Program-made: the position numbers and the translations under genes
The notes under the pieces: generated by a model
The model's input: the letters and a program-made list of their open reading frames with translations, nothing else
Database searches by the model: none
Told to the model about the DNA's origin: nothing
From: Polychytrium aggregatum
Lineage: Eukaryota; Chytridiomycota; Chytridiomycetes; Polychytriales
NCBI RefSeq assembly: GCF_025602895.1
Contig: NW_026516332.1
Coordinates: forward strand, 1-64,000
Length of the DNA: 64,000 nucleotides
Direction of reading: 5' to 3'
In this document: piece by piece, positions 45,501 through 56,559 of the stretch
Numbering within the stretch: position 1 is the stretch's first letter
Layout of the letters: the number at the start of each line of letters is the position of its first letter

Positions 45501-48500
45501 TGAGAGGGAGGGACCATCGCACCGCGTCAGGAATATATCTCAAGAGCAAATTGCCTTGCTTGCTGCGTCATGCGCCACCGATACCAATACTGACCGTCAA
45601 AGGTGAATGCTCCCTTGAGACTCGGGAAGCTGGTGTTGAAGATGATAGTGGTGTTGACGGAGATCACGTTGTCCATCGGATCGGCTCCCACAAAGAAGCT
45701 GCTGGCATTGCCGTTGAGGGTCGTGTTAATCAGCTAAAATATGATCCAAACGATCGCGGGGTTCGTATGCATGGATGAGTCAGCGTGATGACGTGAATCG
45801 ATCAGCGGTGCTGGTGGCGCTCGTGAATACCCGTCAAGTCAACCGGCAGCCATACAATCACACGACAGGCGAGCGGCCGTGCGATCCATACATACCGACT
45901 GGAAGCCATAGGCTAGGCCATAGACACAGTCATACGCCGGACTGGATTCAGAGAATAGAACGATAATCAGCGATGCATCGGCGGCAACAGAAGCACGTCC
46001 AACCCTCGTGTGCACAGACATCGCTCTCGTCCGTCCCAGACATCGCTCTCGTCCATCCACTCGTCTGCTCGGCTTGGCTGTGGCAAGGTACAGCGACACC
46101 TGCGACAACTCACACAGCAACGTTGTGGACATCAAGGGGGATGTTGGTACGCGTGTTCCATCGAGTCAAGAAGGAGTTGAACAAAGGGTTGCTGGGGATC
46201 AGGTTGATGGGGCCATCGCTGGAGAGGGAGAGAGATGGAGCGAGCGACAAAACTCTGTCAGTTTCTCATGGCAGCATCGCCTCACGAAATCCTGTTTGTC
46301 AGTAGCAACTCGTCAGAAAGAAAGCTCCTCCTTCCACCAAGCCCACGCAAAGTGACGACATACAGTCTGAAATGAGCGTTGATGCTGCTGTCGCTTGTAG
46401 GAACCGACTGCAGTGAGGTCGGCATCTGGTTGCTGGGAATGTAAAGCTGGTACTGCGCGGCGTTGTAGATACCATCCTATCGAGCGGCATGGATACCAGA
46501 AAAATGGAATCAGCGGAGCACACGCACAGCTGGTTGACACAACCGGCGCTGTCATTCTATATCGAGCAAGCGGTCAGCAGCAATCCCTCAATGCCGGCCT
46601 TCGACTCGGTGCAAAGAGTCTCAACCCGAGACCACGGTGAGCAGTATGCTTTGACGCACAGCAGAAGGATGCTGTGTGCTCAATCCGAATACAAATTGAC
46701 AGAGACATACCGTGGTAATCCACACATACTGAGGACCTGTGTCCAGAAGCTGGGCCGTCAGTCTGAGAGATTATGGCTCGATTACGGCCCGACGACGACA
46801 GCTCGACCACAGCCCGACTTACCCGTCAAGCCGGCCTGCATAGCGGCAGCATACAGCACCGAGGCAGGAAAGATGGCCGCACACACGATGATGACGCGGC
46901 AGTAGCTCGCTTGAATCGCATTCAGCTGCACCGAGAGATCCGAGGAGTTGCCCTTTTCCATGAAAAAGGTCGACGATGGAACGGGGAGGTTTGTCTGGTT
47001 GAAACGCGTGATCAGGTCTGAGACATAGGTCGCTCCGTAGTCGTCATAGGTGGTCGCCTGTTTGAGACAAGACAGGTGATGCCGATGTTGAGCGGATGGG
47101 TCAGTGGTCGAGTTGTCGAGCAAGCAACCCAGCCCTGTCTCACTTCTCAACCAAATCAAATTCTGTTCTTGCAGGTCAATTCGACGCTGCTCCAGATGCT
47201 TCTCGATGGTGTGTGAATGAGGGGAGGGCATTGGGTCTCGACCCAGACCGCTCCATTGAGTCTTACCGTTGCGATAATGAAGGCCTTTTGCCAGCCCATC
47301 GATTTTACAAAGTCGGCGATCAGCTTGCCCTTCTCACTGCGAATCCAAGCGATGCAGACGATGAGTGGTGATCGCGTCAGTGGCATGAACAACAAACCGT
47401 GGCTTTGAGGCTGTCGATAGACATGCATACGGACCTTTGTTGGGGAAGCATTCGGAAGAAGGAAGTGTAGGTGCTCTTGGTGGACAGCTGGACAAGTTTG
47501 AAGCGGGTATAAGTGAGCCTCATACGGACCACGCTAACGGGTAACGCTGTCCATCCACAACATCATGGCGGATATAGCTTGAGCATCGACCGGCAGTGCG
47601 TGTGGACTCGGTGCTGGGATCACTTACCGTGTTCGAGTCCGCAACGGGGGCACAGTATGGCTTGTTGAAACGGCCAGCCAGGAGCGCCTCGTAGCCTGAG
47701 GTGGAGAGCGGCGAGTCAGTCTCCGTGCTGAGTAGAGCATAGTCACGCAACGCTGCTGCAGACACGAGCCCCGACGTCTGCGATACTTACTAGTGGGGTC
47801 GTTGCTCCAGTCGCCTTGGTGAACGAAATGAAGAGAAAGCGTCAATGCCAGAGCGAACTGTTGCAGGATTGCGTTGCGCGATGCCTCTGCTCTGTGCGTG
47901 CGTCGCATCGCAGCTTTAACTCACCGATCACAGCGTGAATCGAGTCTGTGATAACCGCTTGCACTGCGGCCAGGACAGCCTGTCCGCCCTGAGAGCCTTG
48001 CTGGTCAAACGAAGAGTACTCGTTGTATTTGATAAGCTGGAGACGCAGGAGCAGATGTCAGTAAACCGCGGCAGACACATCGCCTCGACATCAAGAGCCA
48101 TTGCCGAATGGAGCCAAAAGCACCACAAGCACAGGCGCCTCGAGGAACAGGGCCAATGAACATACAATGCCGGGCAGCAGGTCGTTTCTGGAGTTGATTT
48201 CATCGATGGCCATATTGATCGCGTTGCTCTGTCAAGCAGCGAAATGGATCAGCACAGTTCAGACGAAGCAGGCTAGTGAGCCGGAACATCGCCGTGGTCC
48301 GAGGAGCGCGCCTCGCGTCTGGATATGAGCAAATATCGATAATCCACGCGAAATGTCGCGTTCCAATGGAAACATGATGGTGGAGCCCCGCGTTCGTTGC
48401 ATCCTATCAAGCATTTGCAGCAGTCACAACCGGGCGAGTACACGCACGATACTATCGCAGCCGCCATCGCAGCCCAGAGCCAGCCAAATGTAGGTCTTGG

Positions 48501-49076
48501 AGCAAAGCACCCGACGCGCGAAACGAGTGATGGGCGCGAGAAACACACGAGAGGAAAGAATCAAGCGAAAACACACGACACGAAACACGAGAACAACAAT
48601 TGTAATGGCAACAATGGCAGCAGAGTGGACTGCATAAACGTGGGCATGTCATACGCGCGCGATTAATTTACCCATTGAAGACCTGTGCTCAGCACGGTGG
48701 GATCTGAGTTGTTGTAGGGCGAGGTTGGGTAGAACGGATAGATGGTGCCAAAGGTCAAGATATTCTGCGACGAGATCTTGCTGGAGTGAACGGCCGGGCT
48801 CGCGGTCGCTCGAGGGATGGCCGGGTTGATGCGAGCGGGACTCTGCGAGCCGGCGGAGGCACGCTTGACGAGGTTGCCAGAGTCGGTGCTGGACGCACTG
48901 CCGGCCACTTGGGCGCCGATGGCAGACCGACTGTTCAGTTGCGCAATCGAGGGCACACGATCGAGCACGCCGTCAAGACCCTTGGGGTTGATGGCGTGGT
49001 CGTCGTACCAGAAGGTCGCCAAGATGCCGTGGACGAGCAGCAGCAGGCACCAGCCCGTGTTGGGAGAGACTCTCAT
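42578..49076 (-). CDS. Class C (GABA-B-like) GPCR with PH-like C-terminal domain
   Basis: Twenty-four exons keep frame and close to 970 residues, starting 49076-48672, 48228-48166, 48036-47925 and 47814-47791 and ending 43485-43139, 43003-42954 and 42802-42578. A signal peptide (residues 1-20, CLLLLVHGILATF) is followed by a Venus-flytrap ligand domain of the ANF-receptor type: INMAIDEINSRNDLLPG, VITDSIHAVIGGDWS, DFVKSMGWQKAFIIAT, VYGLAYGFQS. Seven helices follow in order from about 565 to 810: VIGILMSLITAVLFWVY; SPLFCVYLLAGIALG; AFGLVFANLLAKTYRI; GIVGSIVFVEL; NTIFVAVLLAFNGVLL; NESKFIGLCVYNVFALSAL; TTLGLLFAPKLYVLF. This matches GABA-B-type receptors. The tail ends in a PH-like module (VDIALIPNNVVLIL, SGESFKFELKNVSQATAWKE). 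Fungal class C receptors are known from early-diverging lineages; the ligand is unknown. Confidence 0.9.
43495..43568. repeat. (GATGGA)n repeat in GPCR intron
   Basis: About eleven hexamer-like GATGGA units with occasional TAT or TTG changes lie just upstream of the acceptor of the exon that starts at 43485. Confidence 0.9.
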
Positions 49077-50035
49077 TGCGATGGATTCGACAGGATCAGG
49101 TGCAGAAGCAGCTGTGAGAAGCGAGGCGACGCGTGGGAAGTGCTGGATGAAGGCAACCAAACCCGACCAAAGGAGGGAGAGTGGATCGGGGGCAAGAGCG
49201 ATCGCTACCCGCCTGCAGCTCTTATAGCAAGTTAGCGGCGTGATTGGAACACATTGTATGGCTATGACATATTGCGAGCGGAGTGGGGTGTGCCCTTCGC
49301 GGGCGAGAGGACAGACTCCACAAGGCCCGCGGCCACGGGCGAGCCCGCTTGGGGACCGCCATAGCCATCCAGGATGCACGCAGTCCGTGTATCGCTCTTG
49401 AGCAGGGTGTGGGAGCGATTCAGCCCACACCTCACCCGAATGCTGCAGCGTATCGGGAGGATTCTTCAACGAAATGTATGCGAATAAGGCATTGCCGGCA
49501 GATAGCCTCATCTGGATCACCATTGTATAAAATCTAGCATCTAGCATCAATGACCGGACGAACCGGTGTGAAGTGGGCTGATCTATCGATAGAGACAGTC
49601 TTGAAGTACGTACAGGCATCAGATCATACGGACAGAGGATAAATATCATCGAGCAAGCGGATAGAGAGAGAGACAAAGAAAGAAGGAAGCGAAGCAAGAA
49701 CGATAAAGTTGGTGCGGGACTGTGATGGTGATGTGCAAAGTGCAGTCTATATCTAGATGGGTGCGAATGGCGGGCAGTGGCTTGTTGAAAGAGTGAAGGT
49801 GCTCAGACACACGGTGATCAAGAATGCAAAATGTGAGGGCAAGCCACCGTCACGCACACGGCTTACTGAGGGCCATATGGCATATGAAACTAAACACAGT
49901 GTCAAACATTATGGAAGAGAAAGAAGCACAGAGGCCTCAAGGGCCGAGTTGACGGAGAGCGACTGCTTGTTTCAGATCCGCCCCATGTGTGTTCGGCCCA
50001 GCCCAACTTGGTATCGTCAAAAGGCAAGAGCCATT
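49077..50035. other. GPCR upstream region / PUF gene 3' region
   Basis: No protein domain or repeat was recognised. A purine-rich stretch lies at about 49660-49720. The region should hold the GPCR promoter. Confidence 0.5.
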
Positions 50036-53000
50036 TCAATGGCGGAGACTATCGATCGTGCCAGGCTTAGGATAGGTCGAGTTGGCGCCAATCGCACGAG
50101 AGGACGAGAGTCCAGCGCCATGGCTGTAGCGGTGGTGGGAGCCGCGGGAGTACTTCTCCACCATGGCGGCGACCCGCTGGCCGTACTTGGAGCAGCGTAG
50201 GGTCGACAGATGCGGTGTCAACAGTCGGATGCACGATTCACGCTGGTGGTGCTCTGCAAGCGAAAGTATGTGCTGGACGACATAGTTTCCGAACTGGTTG
50301 TTCATCATGTCGAGAATTAGAGGACGGCTGGAGGTGTGGGCGATGGGATGAATGCAGGTTTGTGTCGGTCAGACGAGTTGGTCAGCTCAATCAAGACTGT
50401 GATACAATCGACGGGATTGCTCCGATGGAGCGCTGGTCACTTGCTCATGCGAGTGTCGCGGTATCGTCTGGGCCTCCGACGAGGATCAAACCTACCCATT
50501 GTCCCGGGCCAAGGGAGAGATAACGCTGTCGATCATTTCAAACAGCTCGCGCTTGGATGCAGTCTTGAGTGCTTTCTCAACCACCTTGCTGGCGTATTGG
50601 TCGATGCTCATGCTGTAAATGTTTGCTGCAACCACCTTGAGGATCAAGACCTTGTCTTGTGGGCCTCCGTGCTCCAGGATGTGCTGGATAACCCAGTTCC
50701 CCCATTGGCCTGTGGCAGAGCAAAGGCGTGAACGGGAATAAGGATGGTGTCCGGGCTCGCCTTGGGTACTGTAATTCCCCGGGTCTGTACTCATCTGCAG
50801 GCATGTGCACGCCGACATTCGATATGACCCGATTCTCACTCGAATCCCACTCGAATCTCGGATCGCCCCCAACCCAGCCCACGAAGTGCGCATCGATCGT
50901 ACCTTTGGAGATCTCGAGGGTGTGCGCGAGGATCTCCGAGAGCAGCGGTGCCTTCTCTCGGTCAGTGCAGTTTTCGAAAATGCATTGGACGACGAGGCTT
51001 CCGTTCTCATCATTGGCGATGCTCTTCCACTGCCCCTTCAGGATAGAGTGCACGTACTGGATCACCGACGACCCGTCCGATCTCCACTTGATCTCAAAGA
51101 CGCGCTGCCACACATGGCAGGCAAATCGGTGGGTGATGGTCTCGGAGATCACCCAGAAGAGCTCCGAAACCAGCGCTGAGCGAAGATCTTCGTCGACAGT
51201 ATCGAGTGCCTGGTAAGTCATGGAGCAGCACGAGCACAGTGTTGGGTTGGATCAGCATCTCTCAGCGGCCCCACGGCATAACACACAGATTCCTGAATTC
51301 AACGTAAGCGGGAAGTCGAACTGCGCGATACAGCCGTCAGGCTCACCTTTTGGACAACGTGGCAACCAAACCGATCGCACGCCAGGGAGTAGACGTTGCC
51401 CTTCATCATAAGCCCAAGCACTTTGATGTGCTCTCTCGTTCCAAACTCGAGGCACCGCTGCATCAGAAAATTGCCGAAGCGATTCTTCATCAGAGGCAAG
51501 CTGTGCTCGCGTACAGCATCAAAGATCATGTTTCGGTCATCGACGCTGGCGGTCTTGAGCTTTTGCTGGAGAACGAGCGAGGCTAGTTGGTCGTTTGTCT
51601 TGAGGATCTTGTCGACCATCGACTGTGGGTGCAGTCAGATGGAGATGGGGCGTGCAGATGGATCGTACAGATGCGCCAAAGCCAACCCATCGCCAGAAGA
51701 GAGAGAGATACACACTCCGTTAGTGTCCATCATCTGAATGCGTTACAGTAGATTCCAAATCACACGCTCGCGCTGCCCCCAAGATTCAAACGGATTCAAC
51801 CCCATCGCAATTATACCTGGAGATGAGATGCAGAGCTGCTCTCAAGCGCAAATATCTGTGCCTGGAGAAGTAGAGACTCGTTTGACTCGACAAGCGGATC
51901 GGCGGGCCCCGCCCTTTTGAGGGCGGATATGTGCATCTCCCGGGGCTGAATGTGCTGTTCGATGAGGGAAAATCGATTAGATAATACTCACAGAGGTATG
52001 ACCAATGTCCTTTTGGAGTGGACACAGCGACGACATGATCGACTCCGACAATCGCATCGACATACCTCCATGGCTTGCACTTCGCCGCTGCATTCGTAGC
52101 CCTCGGACTGGCTCCAGATTGATTTGATGTGGTTTCTCTTCCCCCTGGTGGCGCCGAGATCAGGCACACTGGTGCTGTTCGAGCTGACTGGAGAGTCGCA
52201 TCGCTGCTGGTAACGGCCGTGGATTTCAGTACCAAATGCAACCGAAGGGCACTCGATCCATCACTGCTGAGACACAATAGCTTTCGGCCAGGCCGTGAAC
52301 AAGTCCAGCATCTTCACTCACCAGGCCAGCCGGCTCGGGAGGAAGCATCAGGAACGGCGGCACCTGTTCGGCTGGGCTCCAGATGGACTTTAGAGACGGG
52401 CGTCCAGAGAGCGGACCGTAGCTCTTCAGGTCCTCTCCACAAGGAGTAAAAGCATACAAGTCTTTGTCCGAGGGAAACGATGGCACAACACGATCGAGTG
52501 ACGAGGCCCCTTGGGGAGAGAGCTTGTCAAAGGTATAGTCCCGCTCGACCGGCGAGCTGCTGTTGCGCTTGGACCCGAGGAGCATCTGGATATTCTTGAG
52601 CTGCATACGTAGATCGTTGATCTCGCAGTCTTTCTTGGCGATGGTGGCAATGTGTGCTTCCTGGGCAGCATGCAGCTCGGTGATGTGCTGGCGCAGTTCG
52701 CTGACCTGCCCTTGTAGAGCTTGGTTCTGGCGCTGTATCCGCAATGGAATGGCCGCGATAGAATCATCGCAATGGAATGATCGCAATGGATGCCAAGCCA
52801 AAACGCAGGACCGTGTAAGCAGAGAGAATGGGAGCGAGATGATCATCACACAACGCATGCTGCACTGTCCAGAGCTGATACGGATGCTCGTCGGGGGCAG
52901 CTCACCTGCAAAAACCCAACGTTTTCCTTGGAAAACAGCACACGCTCCGGGCGGCCGTAGGCGCCCAGGTTGAGTTGATGGTGGAGCTCTTTCACGGCGC

Positions 53001-54322
53001 GCTGCGCCAGATGAAGATCCTTGTCCATGTACTCGATCTGCTGCTGCTTCGAGGCAAGTTGTGTCTCGTAGGAAGCCGACAGTTCGTCCAGCTGGAGCTT
53101 CAGCCCGGAGACGTGCTGTCGTTTTGATACGTATGCAACATACAAGTCAATAGACGCCGATGCCGCTGCAGCGATAGCAGATCTCGCTGCAATGAGGGCA
53201 GATCTCGCTGCAACGATGTCCAAGTGTCGAGGCATGAGAGTCACACACGGACTCTGGTTCGATGTAGAAGAGAGCAACTCACATGTCCCAGCTGCTCGAT
53301 CAAGTCGGCCCGATGGCGCAGCTCCTGGCAAGCCTTGAGCATGTTGGCATCCTTGATGGCGATTTCCTTCTGCAGGACCCGCAGTGAGCAGAGTGCGCCA
53401 TGAGAGGAGAGCCTGGCAGTCCAGCTGCAGCAGTGCTCGATCGCAGACGCCGTGTGGTATCCAGAATGCCGATCACATACCTCTTTTCTGACCCTGAACC
53501 CGCGGAAGGCAGCCTGGACTTTGATGGCAGCTCGCTCGAGCGACAGCTTCTTGGTGGAGGTCAGGGTGTGTTTGGAGCGGAAGGCACGCTGGATGGCCAC
53601 GACGGCATTGACGAGCTTCTTGGGCTGTCCTGAGGGAATCAAGTGAACAGCCTTGGATCGCACGAGACAAGGGCATCCATCGTGAGAAACAGAAGCGGAC
53701 ACTGCCAATGCAAGAGGGAGGGCGGGAGGGAGGAGAGCGCACAGATCTGCTCGCGGAAAGAAAACAGTCGCCAAACGAGCGCTCTACTCGTCCACAAGGT
53801 GCTGCCGAGCCAGATGCTTGGCTGGCTCCTTCCCGTTGGAGCCACACACAGCGGATCCTTAGCCCAGTTTTGGAGGCGCGCGAATGAAGGCGGGCAGGGT
53901 TCGAGGGCGGGACCGAACGTGGGAACGCGGGGCGTCCCTGCACGTCCCTGAAGCGATGACTGATGCCGCACTGCCATGAGTCCAAGGGACGCAAACGCGG
54001 CGCTTACCTCGCAAACCGCTGGAAGATCCACAGGCGAGTAGTTGTAGCAGGCCGAGTCGTCCTCGTGGATACTTGGAGAGAACGAGCGGGCTGAGGTGTT
54101 GGTGGGCAGATTTGGGAGCGAGGGCAGGACGTACTCAGGATGCTGGCCTGTGGCTTGGATTCTGGAGGAGAGTGGATGCCAATGGACGCGAGGATGTGCC
54201 TGAGGTCCGCGATTAAACTCCATGGCCGGCTGGAAATCGCCCATCTGGACTGCAGTGTGACTGCCTGAGGCGTCGCTCTCGATGGAGCGAGGCTGGCTTG
54301 GAGTACATTCGCTGGAGATCAT
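50036..54322 (-). CDS. PUF-family RNA-binding protein with IQ motifs and coiled coils
   Basis: Exons 54322-54008, 53651-53481, 53369-53283, 53115-52906, 52732-52318, 52187-52066, 51954-51817, 51733-51716, 51622-51347, 51209-50903, 50709-50496 and 50327-50036 sum to 854 residues. A 105-residue disordered start precedes two IQ motifs (AVVAIQRAFRSKHTL and AAIKVQAAFRGFRVRKE, about 120-160). Coiled coils follow (LQLDELSASYETQLASKQQQ; VSELRQHITELHAAQE). The C-terminal 350 residues are Pumilio repeats: RFGNFLMQRCLEFG, RFGCHVVQK, RFACHVWQRV, NGSLVVQCIFEN, WGNWVIQHILE, YASKVVEKAL, FGNYVVQHIL. PUF proteins bind 3' UTR elements and repress mRNAs; IQ motifs bind calmodulin. The 52318/52187 junction uses a weak GTGAAG donor and is the least certain. 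An upstream in-frame ATG at 54412 adds 30 residues. Two separate genes (IQ/coiled coil and PUF) remain possible. Confidence 0.82.
53155..53222. repeat. Two-copy GCAGATCTCGCTGCAA repeat in PUF gene intron
   Basis: Three related blocks (GATAGCAGATCTCGCTGCAA, GAGGGCAGATCTCGCTGCAA and a shorter lead copy) lie in the intron upstream of the third exon junction. Confidence 0.75.
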
Positions 54323-54412
54323 GTCTGGTAGCAGGGGACGTGCTGTTTGGTGGCAACGACGTGATGCAGGAAGGATGTGGGACGGGTTGTGGTGATGGGC
54401 GAGTGCTGCCAC

Positions 54413-56559
54413 GTGGGGATGGAGCTGTGACTGGAGGAGTGATGGGTGAGCGGGAAATGAAGGGGACTGGAACAGAGGCTGAAGCTAGGGCTGGTGGCAA
54501 GGGAAGCGGTGTAGTCGACCGAGTCGAGCCCAGACGGATGATGAATTCCTGGGGGGGGGTACTTATGGGGAACGGGTCGAGGCTGCTCCAGGCGGTCACG
54601 ATGGAGGGATTTCCCGCACAAAAAAAAATGGAGGGAAGGGTCGAGAGCGGCAACCGCACACCTCTAATCACTCAGAACTGACAATGCGAGCCGGGTGAGA
54701 GGAAGGGGGATTCTTCGAGGCGGGCAAAAACGGGCGGACCCCAGAACCGAGGGAGGGAGGAAGCCCGGCGAGCAGGACACAATATGGAAGACCCGAGCGG
54801 GCCGATGCCGATGCAGAGCCGCTTGCTGTGGAGGTGCGACGGGAGTGCACGATGATGGGGAAGGCACGACGACGAAGCCGATGCAGCAGGGGGCGCGACG
54901 CAAGCAAGGGGGTGCAAGGGGACGGGGTCGAAAATGGTTCATCACCCACGCGTCTGCAGTTGGGAGGAGGACCAGGATGGGGATTCAGAGAGCTGGCGGC
55001 AAGGATATGCAGTCGGACGCCCCACGGCCGTCGACGGCAGCGAGTTGATTGGAACGAGTGCGAATCACCTGGCCGATATACGACCGCCGCGAGCGATGAT
55101 GTGACCTCACGGATCGATGAGATCGAATGCGTCGGAGGAGGAGGATTGCGTACGAGGGAGCGAGCCCGGTCCGATTCGGAGAGCCGCATGCACTCTCTGC
55201 CGGACGGAATGCAGTGCGGGTTGGCCACATCCGCGCAGTAGGCGATATGTCGCTCGCGGTGGCTGTGATGACATGTGCGATGATGTCGATGGATCTCAGG
55301 AGCAATGTCGCTGATCTGCGAGAGCAGCTTTGGATGGCTTTGGGTGTTGAAGTCCCACTTCAGAATGAGTTCGACGTAAGCAGCCGGCCTCGATCGCCAC
55401 TTGCGGCGGACACTCTCCAACCAGCTGCAGGTGTTTGTTTGTATCGTCTCCTGACGGCGACCGGGACAGCGACGCTGCTGTGCGAGGCTCGATGCTGTCC
55501 ACTTCTGTTTCAGCTTCCTTTTCTGTTGCTGCTTCGGCCGAGCACCTGCTTTTTCGGAGAAGGGCCCTCGGTGGCAGCGCCGTCTGCTCGCTTGTTTGTT
55601 TATTTGTTTCTGTGTTTTATGTTTGCTATTGGCCGGCGCATATACAATTCTGCCCTGCACGAGACTAATGCTGCATTGCTGGCTGCTGTTGCAATAACTC
55701 CAGCCCCATCACCCTGTTCTGTTGCAGCGGCCGTTGTCTCTCCTGGTTGCCGCACAGCCCCTCGCTCGCCTCCCACGCTGTGCTGTCGCTGCTGCGATTG
55801 TACATGCCGCTGGCTCAAGCTGGCGCTCGATGATAAATAATCTCAACCAACGCTGCCACCGCAACACACACGAATCTCTCTTCCCAGGCGGCCATCCACT
55901 CGCTTGGTCACCCGTCGCTTTGCTTGCCGTGCCAGAGCCACGAACACACTCTCATCCCAGCGACCCAACCACCACCGCCATCCCTTGGCGGTGCTTTCCC
56001 TCTTGATCTCTGCACAGTCCATCCTCAATCCATCCCTCTGCAGTCGCTCATCTTTGGGATTTGCACGATTTCTGTTGCTGGCACCACCATCTTCCACTCA
56101 CAACCTGCATTTCATAGACCGCAAGAAAGCCAGGACCCACTCACCCAGTCCCTTCCCCTCCTCGCAAACGCCAACCTACATACCAAACGGCTGATTTGCC
56201 ATCGATAGATCTGCTTGAAGGTATTCATTGCTGACCGACACTCATCTCCGGGCTGCACCCGCAGCCACAACGCCTACTGCAGTTACAACCCTCATACAAC
56301 TCCGTCCCTCCCACGACTCTGCGCCGTTCCCGGGACTTCAGCACAACCCCATTCCCACGGTCATCCTCGTAGTTGATACCGCGGTCGACATTGCCCGATC
56401 TGCAGCAGTCGATTTCACAGATACCATCGACAGATCCTACCGCATACTGTTCCCACCATTCGGCCATCTGTTATCGCCGCCTCCACCGACGCTCCTCTGC
56501 AAGTCGTCTGGGCATTCGAACAGTCGTACCGATTTAGCCTTTGCAACTCCCTCGCTGAG
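54413..56559. other. Divergent promoter region between PUF and CaMKK-like genes
   Basis: 2.1 kb without a recognised gene. A 330-codon minus-strand frame at 54668-55660 is Arg/Ser/Pro/His-rich without domains. The right 700 bp is pyrimidine-rich on the plus strand, a plausible long 5' leader of the kinase. An A9 run sits at about 54621 and a G9 run at about 54550. Confidence 0.5.

Noticed and set aside
47160-47230. Additional GPCR exon (KHLEQRRIDLQEQN)
   Set aside because: The exons on either side join in phase without it (FIIAT to ATTYDDYGA), matching the usual DDYG segment.
54668-55660. 330-codon minus-strand frame between the PUF and kinase genes
   Set aside because: Arg/Ser/Pro/His-rich and without a domain; overlapping open frames exist on the other strand.
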